A DNA stretch of 52,620 nt from Rahnella perminowiae (lineage in GTDB: Bacteria; Pseudomonadota; Gammaproteobacteria; Enterobacterales; Enterobacteriaceae): positions 1-52,620 of the forward strand of contig NZ_JAFMOS010000642.1 of the NCBI RefSeq assembly GCF_019049755.1. Direction: 5' to 3'. How positions within the stretch are numbered: position 1 is the first letter of the stretch; every line of letters starts with the position of its first letter. The translations under genes were made by a program, and so were the position numbers. Below the pieces are notes generated by a model, which saw only the letters and a list, made by a program, of their open reading frames with translations, had not been told where the DNA came from and ran no database searches. Shown here piece after piece: positions 19,049 through 26,927 of this stretch.

Positions 19049-20098
19049 ATGCAACCTTTGAGCGGCCCGGGCATGCCGGTTGGCGACAACAGAACACAAC
19101 CGCAGGGTCAGACCGTTCCGGCTAAAACGGGCGCTGAACTGCCCTTAACGCCGGTACAGCGCACCACGCTGGAAAAACTGATCGTCAAACTGATGGCGCT
19201 GACGCCCATCAAATCTGCTGAGATCTGGGCCAATCTGCGCCACGAACTTGCGTTGCCAAACGGTGCGGAAATCACCTCTCAGCAATTCCCGCAGGCCGAA
19301 GCGCTGTTACAGGGAAAACTTACACAGGCCCAGGACAGCCTTGCCTCACGCCAGCTGATGCTGCAACTGACCGAGCTGCTGCCGCAGGGTAACAACCGTC
19401 AGGCGGTGAGCGATTTTATCCGCCAGAATTTTGGTCATACCGTACTGAGTCAGCTGACACATCCGCAACTGCAACAGGTGCTGGATCTGATCCAGACCCG
19501 TCAGATGAATATTCCGCAGCCCCAGCAGACACCGGTCACCGATCGTCCGTTGCTGCCTGCCGAGCATAACAGCCTGCAACAACTGGTAACCCGTCTCAGC
19601 GCTGCTACCGGCGAAGCCCCTGTGAAAGTCTGGCAGGAACTGTTTACGCTGGTTGGTGTGAAAGTGGGCGAACCGATACCGGCGAAGCATTTTCAGGTGC
19701 TCAGCCAGTTTATGCAGGTGAAAGCGTCGCTCAGCCAGCAGACCACCGCACCGACGCTGACCACGTTGCTGAGCGTGCTCAAGCAGCCGGCCAGCACCCA
19801 TGAAATTCATCAACTGACGGAATATGCCGAAAATCGTTTCAGCGCGACGCTGTCCACGCCGCTGACGCAGGTTCAGGTCAGTGATCTGATTGGCGTTCTG
19901 TTCAGCCAGCGGGTTGACCGCTCTGCGCGCACAGAAGACATAGACGATACCTTCACCACGGTGACACGTACCGATCCGCAACCGATCATGAACCCGTTTA
20001 TCGCGATGTTGCCCCCTTCCATGCAGGCGATGGGCGGCAAGCCGCTGGTATTTATTGCGTTCGTGGTGGTTCTGCTTCTGCTGTGGTTACTGTTTTAA
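19049..20098 (+). CDS. flk: Flagellar regulator Flk
   Basis: A 349-residue membrane-anchored regulator (331 aa in E. coli) that helps prevent premature switching of the flagellar type III export apparatus from rod/hook to late substrates. It begins MQPLSGPGMP, is Gln/Leu-rich and mainly helical, and ends in one C-terminal helix (about residues 330-349, KPLVFIAFVVVLLLLWLLF). The start follows AAGGACGGTGAT. The 242-nt upstream gap contains a possible -10 TATGAT at 18960. The position near pdxB and fabB matches E. coli. Confidence 0.93.
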   Translation: MQPLSGPGMPVGDNRTQPQGQTVPAKTGAELPLTPVQRTTLEKLIVKLMALTPIKSAEIWANLRHELALPNGAEITSQQFPQAEALLQGKLTQAQDSLASRQLMLQLTELLPQGNNRQAVSDFIRQNFGHTVLSQLTHPQLQQVLDLIQTRQMNIPQPQQTPVTDRPLLPAEHNSLQQLVTRLSAATGEAPVKVWQELFTLVGVKVGEPIPAKHFQVLSQFMQVKASLSQQTTAPTLTTLLSVLKQPASTHEIHQLTEYAENRFSATLSTPLTQVQVSDLIGVLFSQRVDRSARTEDIDDTFTTVTRTDPQPIMNPFIAMLPPSMQAMGGKPLVFIAFVVVLLLLWLLF

Positions 20099-20117
20099 GC
20101 ACGCCGTTAACCTCTTT

Positions 20118-20570
20118 TCAGCAACTGCAATCTGGCGGTGCCTGTTTCCGTGAATACTGTCCGCGTTCTTCACCCACCGCAAGCGGGTGTTGATCGCGGT
20201 TCCAGAAATCCAGTCCGCCAATCATTTCCTTCACCCTGAATCCAAGCCGGGCCAGTTTATACGCGCCCTGCGTCGAACCGTTGCATCCGATTCCGTCACA
20301 ATAGGTTACGTAAACCACGTCTTTACTGAGTTCGCAGGTACTTTCTGCCGTCATCAGTTTATGCGGAAAACTGACCGCGCCCGGCACATGGCCACCTGCA
20401 TAATGTTCAGCAGAACGGGTATCAATCACCACGATTGTGTTCACACCGTTTTGTAAATCCGCAGCGACATCGGCGGCATCGGTATAAAAGCTCAGTTTCG
20501 ACAACAGATATGCAGCACTGATTTCAGGTGATGGTGGTGCAAATCCTAAAACATAAGACTCTGGTTGCAT
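20118..20570 (-). CDS. Rhodanese-domain protein
   Basis: A 150-residue single-domain sulfurtransferase-like protein, probably cytoplasmic as no signal peptide is seen. The rhodanese entry motif VVIDTRSAEHYAGGHVPGA (D50, R52) and active loop YCDGIGCNGS with C91 are intact, so persulfide chemistry is plausible. I chose the ATG at 20570, which has GAGGAAG before it; the open frame runs 36 codons further. It is divergent from a MocR regulator with a perfect inverted repeat between them, and converges on flk with an 18-nt gap. Substrate unknown. Confidence 0.88.
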   Translation of the reverse strand: MQPESYVLGFAPPSPEISAAYLLSKLSFYTDAADVAADLQNGVNTIVVIDTRSAEHYAGGHVPGAVSFPHKLMTAESTCELSKDVVYVTYCDGIGCNGSTQGAYKLARLGFRVKEMIGGLDFWNRDQHPLAVGEERGQYSRKQAPPDCSC

Positions 20571-20625
20571 AAACACTTCCTCGTTAAATGATATGACTGA
20601 AAACAGTTCCATCATCGCCGTTTTT

Positions 20626-20666
20626 GGTCTTATGATTAATGCCAATTTCAAGCCAATCATAAGACC
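20626..20666. promoter_or_regulatory. Perfect 12-bp inverted repeat, candidate MocR operator
   Basis: GGTCTTATGATT (20626-20637) and AATCATAAGACC (20655-20666) are exact inverses separated by 17 bp, in the 100-nt region between the two divergent start codons. Each arm contains TATGAT in the orientation of one of the two genes, so a protein bound here could cover both -10 elements. The -35 regions are weak. Confidence 0.65.
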
Positions 20667-20670
20667 CATT

Positions 20671-22158
20671 ATGCGCATCTTGTCTCAGCCCTCTGCACTG
20701 ATTACGCTTTTCGAAAACACAGCCATCACCGGTTCAGACGCTGCGGCAGGTTTGCGTGACCGGCTGTGTTCAGCGTTGCGCAAGGCTATTCATACCGGTG
20801 CGCTGACCGGAGGAGAACGCCTGCCGTCTTCGCGTATTCTGGCCTCTGATCTGAAACTCTCACGGGTCACCGTAGAAGCCGCCTACGCACAGATAGAAGC
20901 AGAGGGTTATCTTCAGCGCCATACCGGCAAGGGGACTTTTGTCAGCCGCTCACTGCCCACCGCCCTGTCCTCCCGAAACAGCCAGGTCTTATCGCCTGGG
21001 TTTGCGCGCTTGTCAGCGCGGGGTGAGAAAATTATCGCCAACGGCGGCTGTCGTGACCCGCAAGCGCCCGTCGCCTTTGCAGCCGGTTCGCCTGATCTGC
21101 GCGCCTTCCCGCTGAAAATCTGGAAGCAAATAACCGCCAGACAGCTGCGGACTCAGGGCGAACGCCTGCTGGGATATGGCGACCCGCAGGGGTATTTGCC
21201 CTTGCGCGAGGCGCTTGCCAGCTATCTTCAGCAGTCACGCGGGGTCATTTGCAGCGCCGGACAAATCCTTATCACCACCAGTTCGCAACAGGCACTGCAA
21301 TTGCTGGCGATGCTCCTGATTGATCCCGCAGATACGGTGTGGCTTGAGCAGCCGGGTTATCCGGGGGCACGCAACGCGTTTGCCAGCGCCGGAGCCGATA
21401 TTTGCGCCATTGAGGTTGATGAACAGGGAATGGTGCCGGGCGCTGATTCACCTGTGCCGCGCCTGATATACCTGACGCCGTCGCACCATTATCCGACCGG
21501 TGTCAGCCTGAGTTTGTCACGCCGTTTACATCTGCTCGGCTATGCGAAACGTCACGGCAGTTGGATCATCGAAGATGATTACGATAGTGAACTGCATTAC
21601 GACGGGCGGCCGCTTCCGGCTATGCAAGGGCTGGATAAACATCAGCAGGTCATTTATCTGGGAACCTTCTCGAAAGTTTTATTCCCGTCTTTGCGGCTGG
21701 CCTATGCCGTCTTACCGCCTGCGCTGGTGGCACCGATGGTGACGCTGCGCACCGTGAATGACGGTCATTCTTCACAGCTGATGCAGGCCGTCACGGCGGA
21801 ATTTATGCAGGCCGGGCATTTCGCTTCACATCTGCGCTTTTCGCGTCAGCTTTACCACAGCCGACGTGACCATCTGCTGACGCAAATTAAGCAAAAAATT
21901 GAATGGCTGAGCCCTCAGGTTGCCGCCGGGGGGTTACAACTCGCCGCCCGTCTGCCTGCCGGACAGGAACAGCATTTCAGCGCGCTTGCCGCCCAGGCCG
22001 GTGTCGAAACGCCACGGCTTTCACCTCTGTTTACCGCCAGCGCCGGTTTAGTGACCCAACATCAGGACGGCTGGCTGCTCGGTTTCTCGGCATTAACCCC
22101 GGCTGAAATCACCACCGCAGTAAACCGTCTGGCGTCGCTGAAGGTGCCAGTCATTTAA
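20671..22158 (+). CDS. MocR-family (GntR-HTH / aminotransferase-like) transcriptional regulator
   Basis: A fusion regulator of 495 residues. The N-terminal GntR winged helix (LPSSRILASDLKLSRVTVEAAYAQIEAEGYL) is followed by a fold-type I aminotransferase domain that binds PLP. The PLP Lys is present as K335 in GTFSK, with DDYDSELHYDGRP upstream. I chose the ATG at 20671, just after the operator-like repeat; the frame is open 26 codons upstream, but those would read through the repeat, and no strong ribosome site precedes either. The 3' end overlaps convergent ybiR by 8 nt. It probably autoregulates and controls the rhodanese gene. Confidence 0.9.
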   Translation: MRILSQPSALITLFENTAITGSDAAAGLRDRLCSALRKAIHTGALTGGERLPSSRILASDLKLSRVTVEAAYAQIEAEGYLQRHTGKGTFVSRSLPTALSSRNSQVLSPGFARLSARGEKIIANGGCRDPQAPVAFAAGSPDLRAFPLKIWKQITARQLRTQGERLLGYGDPQGYLPLREALASYLQQSRGVICSAGQILITTSSQQALQLLAMLLIDPADTVWLEQPGYPGARNAFASAGADICAIEVDEQGMVPGADSPVPRLIYLTPSHHYPTGVSLSLSRRLHLLGYAKRHGSWIIEDDYDSELHYDGRPLPAMQGLDKHQQVIYLGTFSKVLFPSLRLAYAVLPPALVAPMVTLRTVNDGHSSQLMQAVTAEFMQAGHFASHLRFSRQLYHSRRDHLLTQIKQKIEWLSPQVAAGGLQLAARLPAGQEQHFSALAAQAGVETPRLSPLFTASAGLVTQHQDGWLLGFSALTPAEITTAVNRLASLKVPVI

Positions 22159-23278
22159 CAAACAGCGTCAATAACAACCAGCCCGCGCCGCCGCTGAACA
22201 ACAGGAACGGGAAAGAATAATAGTGAAACCGCAGCCAGATCTTCTTGTCATTCGCCATGCGCAGCGCAATAAGATTGGCCAGCGATCCTATCGCCAGCCC
22301 GAAACCGCCGGCATTGACGGCGTAGGCCAGCAACGGTCCGGAGGGTAAATAATTAATCATCAGGATTGTCGCGGGCACATTACTGATGACCTGAGAAAGC
22401 CCGATGCTCAGCAGATAATGACCGTAATCCGGCAGCCCGTGAATATGCGTAAACGCTGGCTGCAGGGCATTCATCCCGACCAGTAAACGCACATCGATAA
22501 ACATCACGATAAACACCAGGATCAGCGGCCAGTCGATGCGCAGCAGGACATTTCGCGCCAGCAGTAAAAAACACAGGATCACCGCCAGCAAACCATACAG
22601 GGCTAGCCCCAGATCAACACAGGCGATAAATACCGCGTAGAGCACAACACAGCTCACCAGCAGACCTTTTAGAAAAGGATATCCCTGATTGTTCTCAATT
22701 TTTTTCAGGCTGTGCGACGGAAAACAAAACCAGGTCACCAGCAATAAGGCAGCCAGAGTGACCAGCGCCAGCGGTGTCATCTGTCCGATAAAATGCAGGA
22801 AGGACTGACCGGATTTATTCCATAACAGAATATTTTGCGGGTTACCGATCGGCGTAAGCAGTGAACCGGCATTCACCGCCAGTGCTTCAAAGATAATCAG
22901 CCGCGTCACCGGTAACGACGTCAGTTTCTTCAGCGTGATCGTCAGCGGGATGATGATAAATAACGCGACGTCATTGGTCATAAACGTGGACAACAGTGCT
23001 GCAGCAGTGACCAGAAACAGCGCCAGCCACCGCTCATTGTCGATGGCGTTAATCATCTTACGGCCTACAAAATCAAAGTAACCGCTGACCTCAACGCCCT
23101 TGGTCAGCATCAGTAAACCCAGCAACGTGACGATCGTGTCCCAGTCCACAAACTGCGGAAACCGGCTGATTTCCTCAGGCTGAAACAGGGTCAGAATGAC
23201 ACCAAGCAGAATTAACAGATGCAAAAATCTGTCACGTAAAAAAGGCTTAAATACAGAGCCGAACGCCGCCATCAACAT
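22151..23278 (-). CDS. ybiR: YbiR-like anion/metalloid permease (ArsB/NhaD superfamily)
   Basis: A 375-residue inner-membrane protein with about ten helices, closely resembling E. coli YbiR (372 aa). Shared motifs include TKGVEVSGYFDFVGRKM, FMTNDVALFIIIPLTITLK, AVNAGSLLTPIGNPQNIL and SLANLIALRMANDKKIW. The ion-transporter superfamily moves arsenite, citrate or sodium; YbiR's substrate is not known. It follows the PepSY gene by 16 nt and may be cotranscribed with it. Confidence 0.9.
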   Translation of the reverse strand: MLMAAFGSVFKPFLRDRFLHLLILLGVILTLFQPEEISRFPQFVDWDTIVTLLGLLMLTKGVEVSGYFDFVGRKMINAIDNERWLALFLVTAAALLSTFMTNDVALFIIIPLTITLKKLTSLPVTRLIIFEALAVNAGSLLTPIGNPQNILLWNKSGQSFLHFIGQMTPLALVTLAALLLVTWFCFPSHSLKKIENNQGYPFLKGLLVSCVVLYAVFIACVDLGLALYGLLAVILCFLLLARNVLLRIDWPLILVFIVMFIDVRLLVGMNALQPAFTHIHGLPDYGHYLLSIGLSQVISNVPATILMINYLPSGPLLAYAVNAGGFGLAIGSLANLIALRMANDKKIWLRFHYYSFPFLLFSGGAGWLLLTLFVK

Positions 23279-23294
23279 GTCTTTTCTTCACTGT

Positions 23295-24767
23295 TCAGAA
23301 TTCGCTGACGTTACGCGAAGAATTGCGCCGCTGCCAGCGGATAACATCAATCAGCAGGAAAATAAGTAAGCTCGCGCCCATCACGGGCAATGAAATTGCC
23401 AGACCGATCGTGATCACCAAAATCGGGCATTGCAGCCTGAACGGCACAGACCGCCAGGTTTGTAGCAATGTCGTGGCCGGATGACTGTCGGTACTGTTGA
23501 CGCTGCGGCGCAGCCACCACAGACGATATCCCCAGGCAATCATCACACAAAGCCCGGCACCAAAAATCACCAGAATGGCCTGATTCCAGATGCCAAACAG
23601 AATGCCCATATGCGCATCCACACCCCAGCGGGTGAGTTTGGCAAGCAGCGGGAAATCAGCAAACCGCACGTGATCGACGATTTGCAGGGAACGGGGATTG
23701 ACCGATACCGCATCCACCTGCGTTGGCCAGCTGCGATCAACTTCGGTCACTGTCCAGGCTTTCCCCGTGTTATACGCCGGACGGATTTCAATCTTGTTCG
23801 CCGCAATACCCGCCTCACGCGCTGCCTGTACTACCGCATCAAAAGTCTGTGCAGAAACAACGGCGGCTGGTGATGCAGCAGGCATGCTGTGTGCCGACAT
23901 GTTCATTCCCGGCATATCAGGCATATCAGCCATCGGCGCTTGATGCCCGGCATGTTCACTGACCGGTCCGGCGACCGTCTGTGGATCCAGACTGGTTTTC
24001 ACGCCGGGCGTCATCCAGCCCATATGGGCACGTAACACGCCGATATTGTCCCCCGCCCATTGTGACCAGGTCAGGCCGGTGGCGGAGAAAAACAGTAAAC
24101 CGGCGAGCAAAACCAGGCCGAGCGAGCTGTGCCAGCGACGGCTGTTTTGCTGCTGTTGTACCTTGCCACTGACCTTACGCAGTGGTCGGGGTTTCCGGCG
24201 ACCGCTGAACCAGAGCACGACGCCACCCGATGCTGCCACCCACAACCAGGAGGCAGCCAGCTCGCTGTATATCCGGCCTGTATCGCCCAGCAATAAGCCG
24301 CGATGTAAATCATCCAGCCAGGTGCGGAAAGGCAAAATGCCGCTGGTGCCGTACACCGTCATGTCGCCTTTCACCGCCAGCGTGATGGGGTCGATGAAAA
24401 TTGCACGGCTCTTAGATGCTCCGAGTTGCGGATCAGAAAACATCACCCGCGTCGTTTCCCCCGCAGAGGGGGCCGGTCTGACGGCGTAGATTTTTTTATC
24501 CTGACCGGCAACCTGTAGCGCCGCATCTATCTGACGGGAGAGCGGCTGCGCCTCTCCTTTTGAGGCGGTAAATAATGCGCCGGCATAGAGATAATTTTCC
24601 AACTGAGGTGTCAGCACATACAGTGTACCGGTCAGCGCAGCGACAAAAATAAAGGGTCCGACGAACAGGCCAATGTAAAAATGCACACGGCGCAGCAACG
24701 CCATAAAGGCCGCTTGCGCAGGCATTTTTTTACCCGCGCTGGAAGGCAGGTTTGCAGGTTGATTCAT
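23295..24767 (-). CDS. PepSY-associated transmembrane protein with Met/His-rich loop
   Basis: A 490-residue inner-membrane protein of the PepSY_TM (PiuB-like) family, often linked to siderophore iron reduction or copper handling. Membrane segments lie near residues 27-50, 170-187, 214-235, 388-415 and 440-470. Conserved His in helices (H29, H155 in LHRG, H213, H387 in DAHMG) could bind heme. A periplasmic insert at about 272-295 is packed with Met and His (MADMPDMPGMNMS), suggesting copper binding. I chose the ATG at 24767, preceded by GGAAA. Neighbours are ybiR and a DUF2946 protein. Confidence 0.87.
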   Translation of the reverse strand: MNQPANLPSSAGKKMPAQAAFMALLRRVHFYIGLFVGPFIFVAALTGTLYVLTPQLENYLYAGALFTASKGEAQPLSRQIDAALQVAGQDKKIYAVRPAPSAGETTRVMFSDPQLGASKSRAIFIDPITLAVKGDMTVYGTSGILPFRTWLDDLHRGLLLGDTGRIYSELAASWLWVAASGGVVLWFSGRRKPRPLRKVSGKVQQQQNSRRWHSSLGLVLLAGLLFFSATGLTWSQWAGDNIGVLRAHMGWMTPGVKTSLDPQTVAGPVSEHAGHQAPMADMPDMPGMNMSAHSMPAASPAAVVSAQTFDAVVQAAREAGIAANKIEIRPAYNTGKAWTVTEVDRSWPTQVDAVSVNPRSLQIVDHVRFADFPLLAKLTRWGVDAHMGILFGIWNQAILVIFGAGLCVMIAWGYRLWWLRRSVNSTDSHPATTLLQTWRSVPFRLQCPILVITIGLAISLPVMGASLLIFLLIDVIRWQRRNSSRNVSEF

Positions 24768-24852
24768 AAATCTGGTTTCCTGAATTTCAAATAACACGCT
24801 GTCAACAGCGATAAAAATCGCGGTTAACTTGAAAGAAATTATTCAGAGGCAG

Positions 24853-25332
24853 TTACAGAAAAACAGGCGGTGCGCGGGGTTGGGAATCCGTGAATATCAG
24901 CGAAGGAATAAGATGCGGTATGGCAGCGCACGGTGGAGCACGGCTGGAAACATCCAGCGACCACTGCATGGGCATAGCCTGCAAATCGAGCAGGGGTAAA
25001 TGCACCAGCAACACGCAATAACCGCACGCGGCATCGCTCATGTCGCCAGAAAGCATAGCTTTCACGGTATCCTGCGGCGCAGACTGACAGGCAGGCGTCT
25101 GGCAATGCTCCTCCGATGATACAGAATGCACTGACATATCCATGTCAGCCATTTCCCCGTCCGACATGTCCATCCCGGACATCATCATGCCGGGCATCAT
25201 CCTATGCTGCACACCCTCTGCCACCAGCGATTTAGACACCACGGGCGCAATAAACAACATCAGTATCGCCACCATCCCGAGCCAGGCCGGGAAGTGCAAA
25301 TGTCGATGATGGATGTGTCGGAGTGAGAGCAT
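24853..25332 (-). CDS. DUF2946 family protein, Met/His-rich
   Basis: A 159-residue protein with a His-rich N-terminus (H6, H8, H9, H11, H13) and one membrane helix or signal (about 15-35). A Met-rich segment follows (about 44-68, MMPGMMMSGMDMS), then Cys pairs C77/C82 and C103/C106 (CGYC), H111 in HLP, and the family-typical C-terminal RAPP. DUF2946 genes often neighbour copper or TonB systems, which agrees with the PepSY gene 85 nt downstream. Function is unproven. An overlapping ORF at 24839-25105 in another frame is not supported. Confidence 0.82.
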   Translation of the reverse strand: MLSLRHIHHRHLHFPAWLGMVAILMLFIAPVVSKSLVAEGVQHRMMPGMMMSGMDMSDGEMADMDMSVHSVSSEEHCQTPACQSAPQDTVKAMLSGDMSDAACGYCVLLVHLPLLDLQAMPMQWSLDVSSRAPPCAAIPHLIPSLIFTDSQPRAPPVFL

Positions 25333-25370
25333 TATGTCAACAAGGTGAAAATAAGAAGCGGCGAAATTGT

Positions 25371-25409
25371 ACCTGAATTGTTGAGATATACACCCGAAAT
25401 CATTCAGGT
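25371..25409. promoter_or_regulatory. 8-bp inverted repeat upstream of the DUF2946 gene
   Basis: ACCTGAAT (25371-25378) and ATTCAGGT (25402-25409) are exact inverses 23 bp apart, upstream of the minus-strand DUF2946 start and around a possible -10 TACAAT. It could be an operator for the Met-rich cluster; evidence is positional only. Confidence 0.3.
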
Positions 25410-25487
25410 TCTATCACGGCCGCGGGCGAATAATTCCTCAGAAACCCGGCACGCCAACGCAGAGGCGGCCTGAAGGATGGCGGAGAC

Positions 25488-25516
25488 AAAAAAGCCCGCT
25501 CGGAAGCAGGCTTTTA
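25488..25516 (-). terminator. Rho-independent terminator of fabB
   Basis: AAAAGCCTGC/GCGGGCTTTT pair around a 6-nt loop, with T-runs on the minus strand, 22 nt after the fabB stop. Confidence 0.9.
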
Positions 25517-25537
25517 TACAGACATTAACGGACAGTA

Positions 25538-26758
25538 TTATTTGTCGTTTTTCAGCTTACGCATCACCAGCGTGGCGTTGGTGCCACCGAAACCGAAGCT
25601 GTTAGACATCACCGTCGTCAGTTCACGCTGCGTTGGCTGAGTGATGATATCCATACCTTCGGCCTGCTCATCAAGGTTTTCGATGTTGATGCTTGGCGCG
25701 ATGAAGCCGTATTCAGCCATCAGCAAGGTGTAGATCGCTTCCTGAACGCCTGCGGCACCCAGAGAGTGACCGGTCATGGCTTTGGTCGAAGACAGCGCCG
25801 GCGTTTTGTCACCGAACACTTCACGGATAGCGCCCAGTTCTTTAACGTCGCCGACCGGGGTAGAAGTCCCATGAACGTTAACGTAATCGATTGGAGTATC
25901 TACACCGTTCATTGCCATTTTCATGCAACGCACTGCGCCTTCGCCAGAAGGAGCCACCATATCTGCGCCGTCAGATGTTGCGCCGTAGCCAACGATTTCT
26001 GCATAGATATGCGCGCCACGTGCCAGAGCGTGTTCCAGCTCTTCGACAACAACCATACCGCCGCCACCTGCGATAACGAAACCGTCACGCGCTTTGTCGT
26101 AGGTACGGGATGCTTTGTCCGGCGTTTCGTTGTAGCTGGTGGACAGTGCGCCCATCGCGTCAAATTCACACGCCATTTCCCAGCACAGTTCTTCACCGCC
26201 ACCGGCAAACACCACATCCTGTTTGCCCAGCTGAATCATTTCTACCGCGTTACCGATGCAGTGTGCAGAGGTGGCGCAGGCAGAACTGATGGAATAGTTA
26301 ACGCCGCGAATTTTGAACGGTGTTGCGAGGCAGGCAGACACGCCGGAAGCCATCGCTTTGGTCACCATGTAAGGGCCTACGCCGCGCAGGCCTTTGGCAC
26401 GCATACCATCGGAGCCCGCGACCTGATTGCGCGGAGAACCGCCGCCGGAACCTGCGATCAGGCCGGTACGTTCGTTGGATACCATTTCAGGGGTCAGACC
26501 GGAGTCTTCAATCGCCTGTTGCATGGATAAGTAAGCGTAGATCGAGGCATCACTCATGAAACGCACAATCTTACGATCGATAAGGCCTGCGGTGTCTAAT
26601 TTGACATCACCCCAGACGTGACTACGCATCCCGGCATCTTTCAGCTCTTGCGAGAAGGTGATCCCAGAGCGACCTTCCTGCAGAGATGCAAGAACTTCCT
26701 GCTTGTTGTTACCGATGCTCGAGATGATACCCAGGCCAGTAATCACTGCACGTTTCAT
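25538..26758 (-). CDS. fabB: 3-oxoacyl-ACP synthase I FabB
   Basis: The condensing enzyme that elongates acyl-ACP with malonyl-ACP and is needed for unsaturated fatty acids. It has 406 residues, as in E. coli. Catalytic C161 lies in [16 protein letters not shown], with His in [11 protein letters not shown] and [12 protein letters not shown]. It is divergent from mnmC, with FabR-like and FadR-like operators upstream, consistent with dual control in E. coli. Confidence 0.98.
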   Translation of the reverse strand: MKRAVITGLGIISSIGNNKQEVLASLQEGRSGITFSQELKDAGMRSHVWGDVKLDTAGLIDRKIVRFMSDASIYAYLSMQQAIEDSGLTPEMVSNERTGLIAGSGGGSPRNQVAGSDGMRAKGLRGVGPYMVTKAMASGVSACLATPFKIRGVNYSISSACATSAHCIGNAVEMIQLGKQDVVFAGGGEELCWEMACEFDAMGALSTSYNETPDKASRTYDKARDGFVIAGGGGMVVVEELEHALARGAHIYAEIVGYGATSDGADMVAPSGEGAVRCMKMAMNGVDTPIDYVNVHGTSTPVGDVKELGAIREVFGDKTPALSSTKAMTGHSLGAAGVQEAIYTLLMAEYGFIAPSINIENLDEQAEGMDIITQPTQRELTTVMSNSFGFGGTNATLVMRKLKNDK

Positions 26759-26806
26759 TTAATACCTCTTGTACTATTCACCATTTGGGATTTCGTCACG
26801 CACTCT

Positions 26807-26824
26807 AGCGTACAGTTGTACGCC
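26807..26824 (-). promoter_or_regulatory. FabR-type palindrome before fabB
   Basis: AGCGTACA GT TGTACGCC is a near-perfect palindrome matching the FabR operator AGCGTACA-N2-TGTxCGCT known at fabA and fabB. It is about 50 nt upstream of the fabB ATG. Confidence 0.75.
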
Positions 26825-26825
26825 G

Positions 26826-26842
26826 AACAAGTCCGATCAGCA
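26826..26842 (-). promoter_or_regulatory. FadR-like site before fabB
   Basis: AACAAGTCCGATCAGCA matches the FadR consensus AACTGGTCNGACCAGTT at about 12 of 16 positions, and abuts the FabR palindrome on its promoter-distal side. FadR activates fabB in E. coli from this kind of position. Confidence 0.55.
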
Positions 26843-26927
26843 ATTCCTTGTGTAAATCGTGGTAAATTTGCGCGGGTTCTAAGGCAGCGTTAAACTTCGG
26901 CATCGCCTTGAACTGAGAGAGTTTCAC

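Noticed and set aside
24839-25105. Minus-strand frame overlapping the DUF2946 gene
   Set aside because: The other frame carries the DUF2946 Cys, His and RAPP features; this one has none.
25766-26530. Plus-strand open frame of 254 codons opposite fabB
   Set aside because: Antisense to conserved fabB; composition is His/Cys/Arg-rich as expected from reading the wrong strand.
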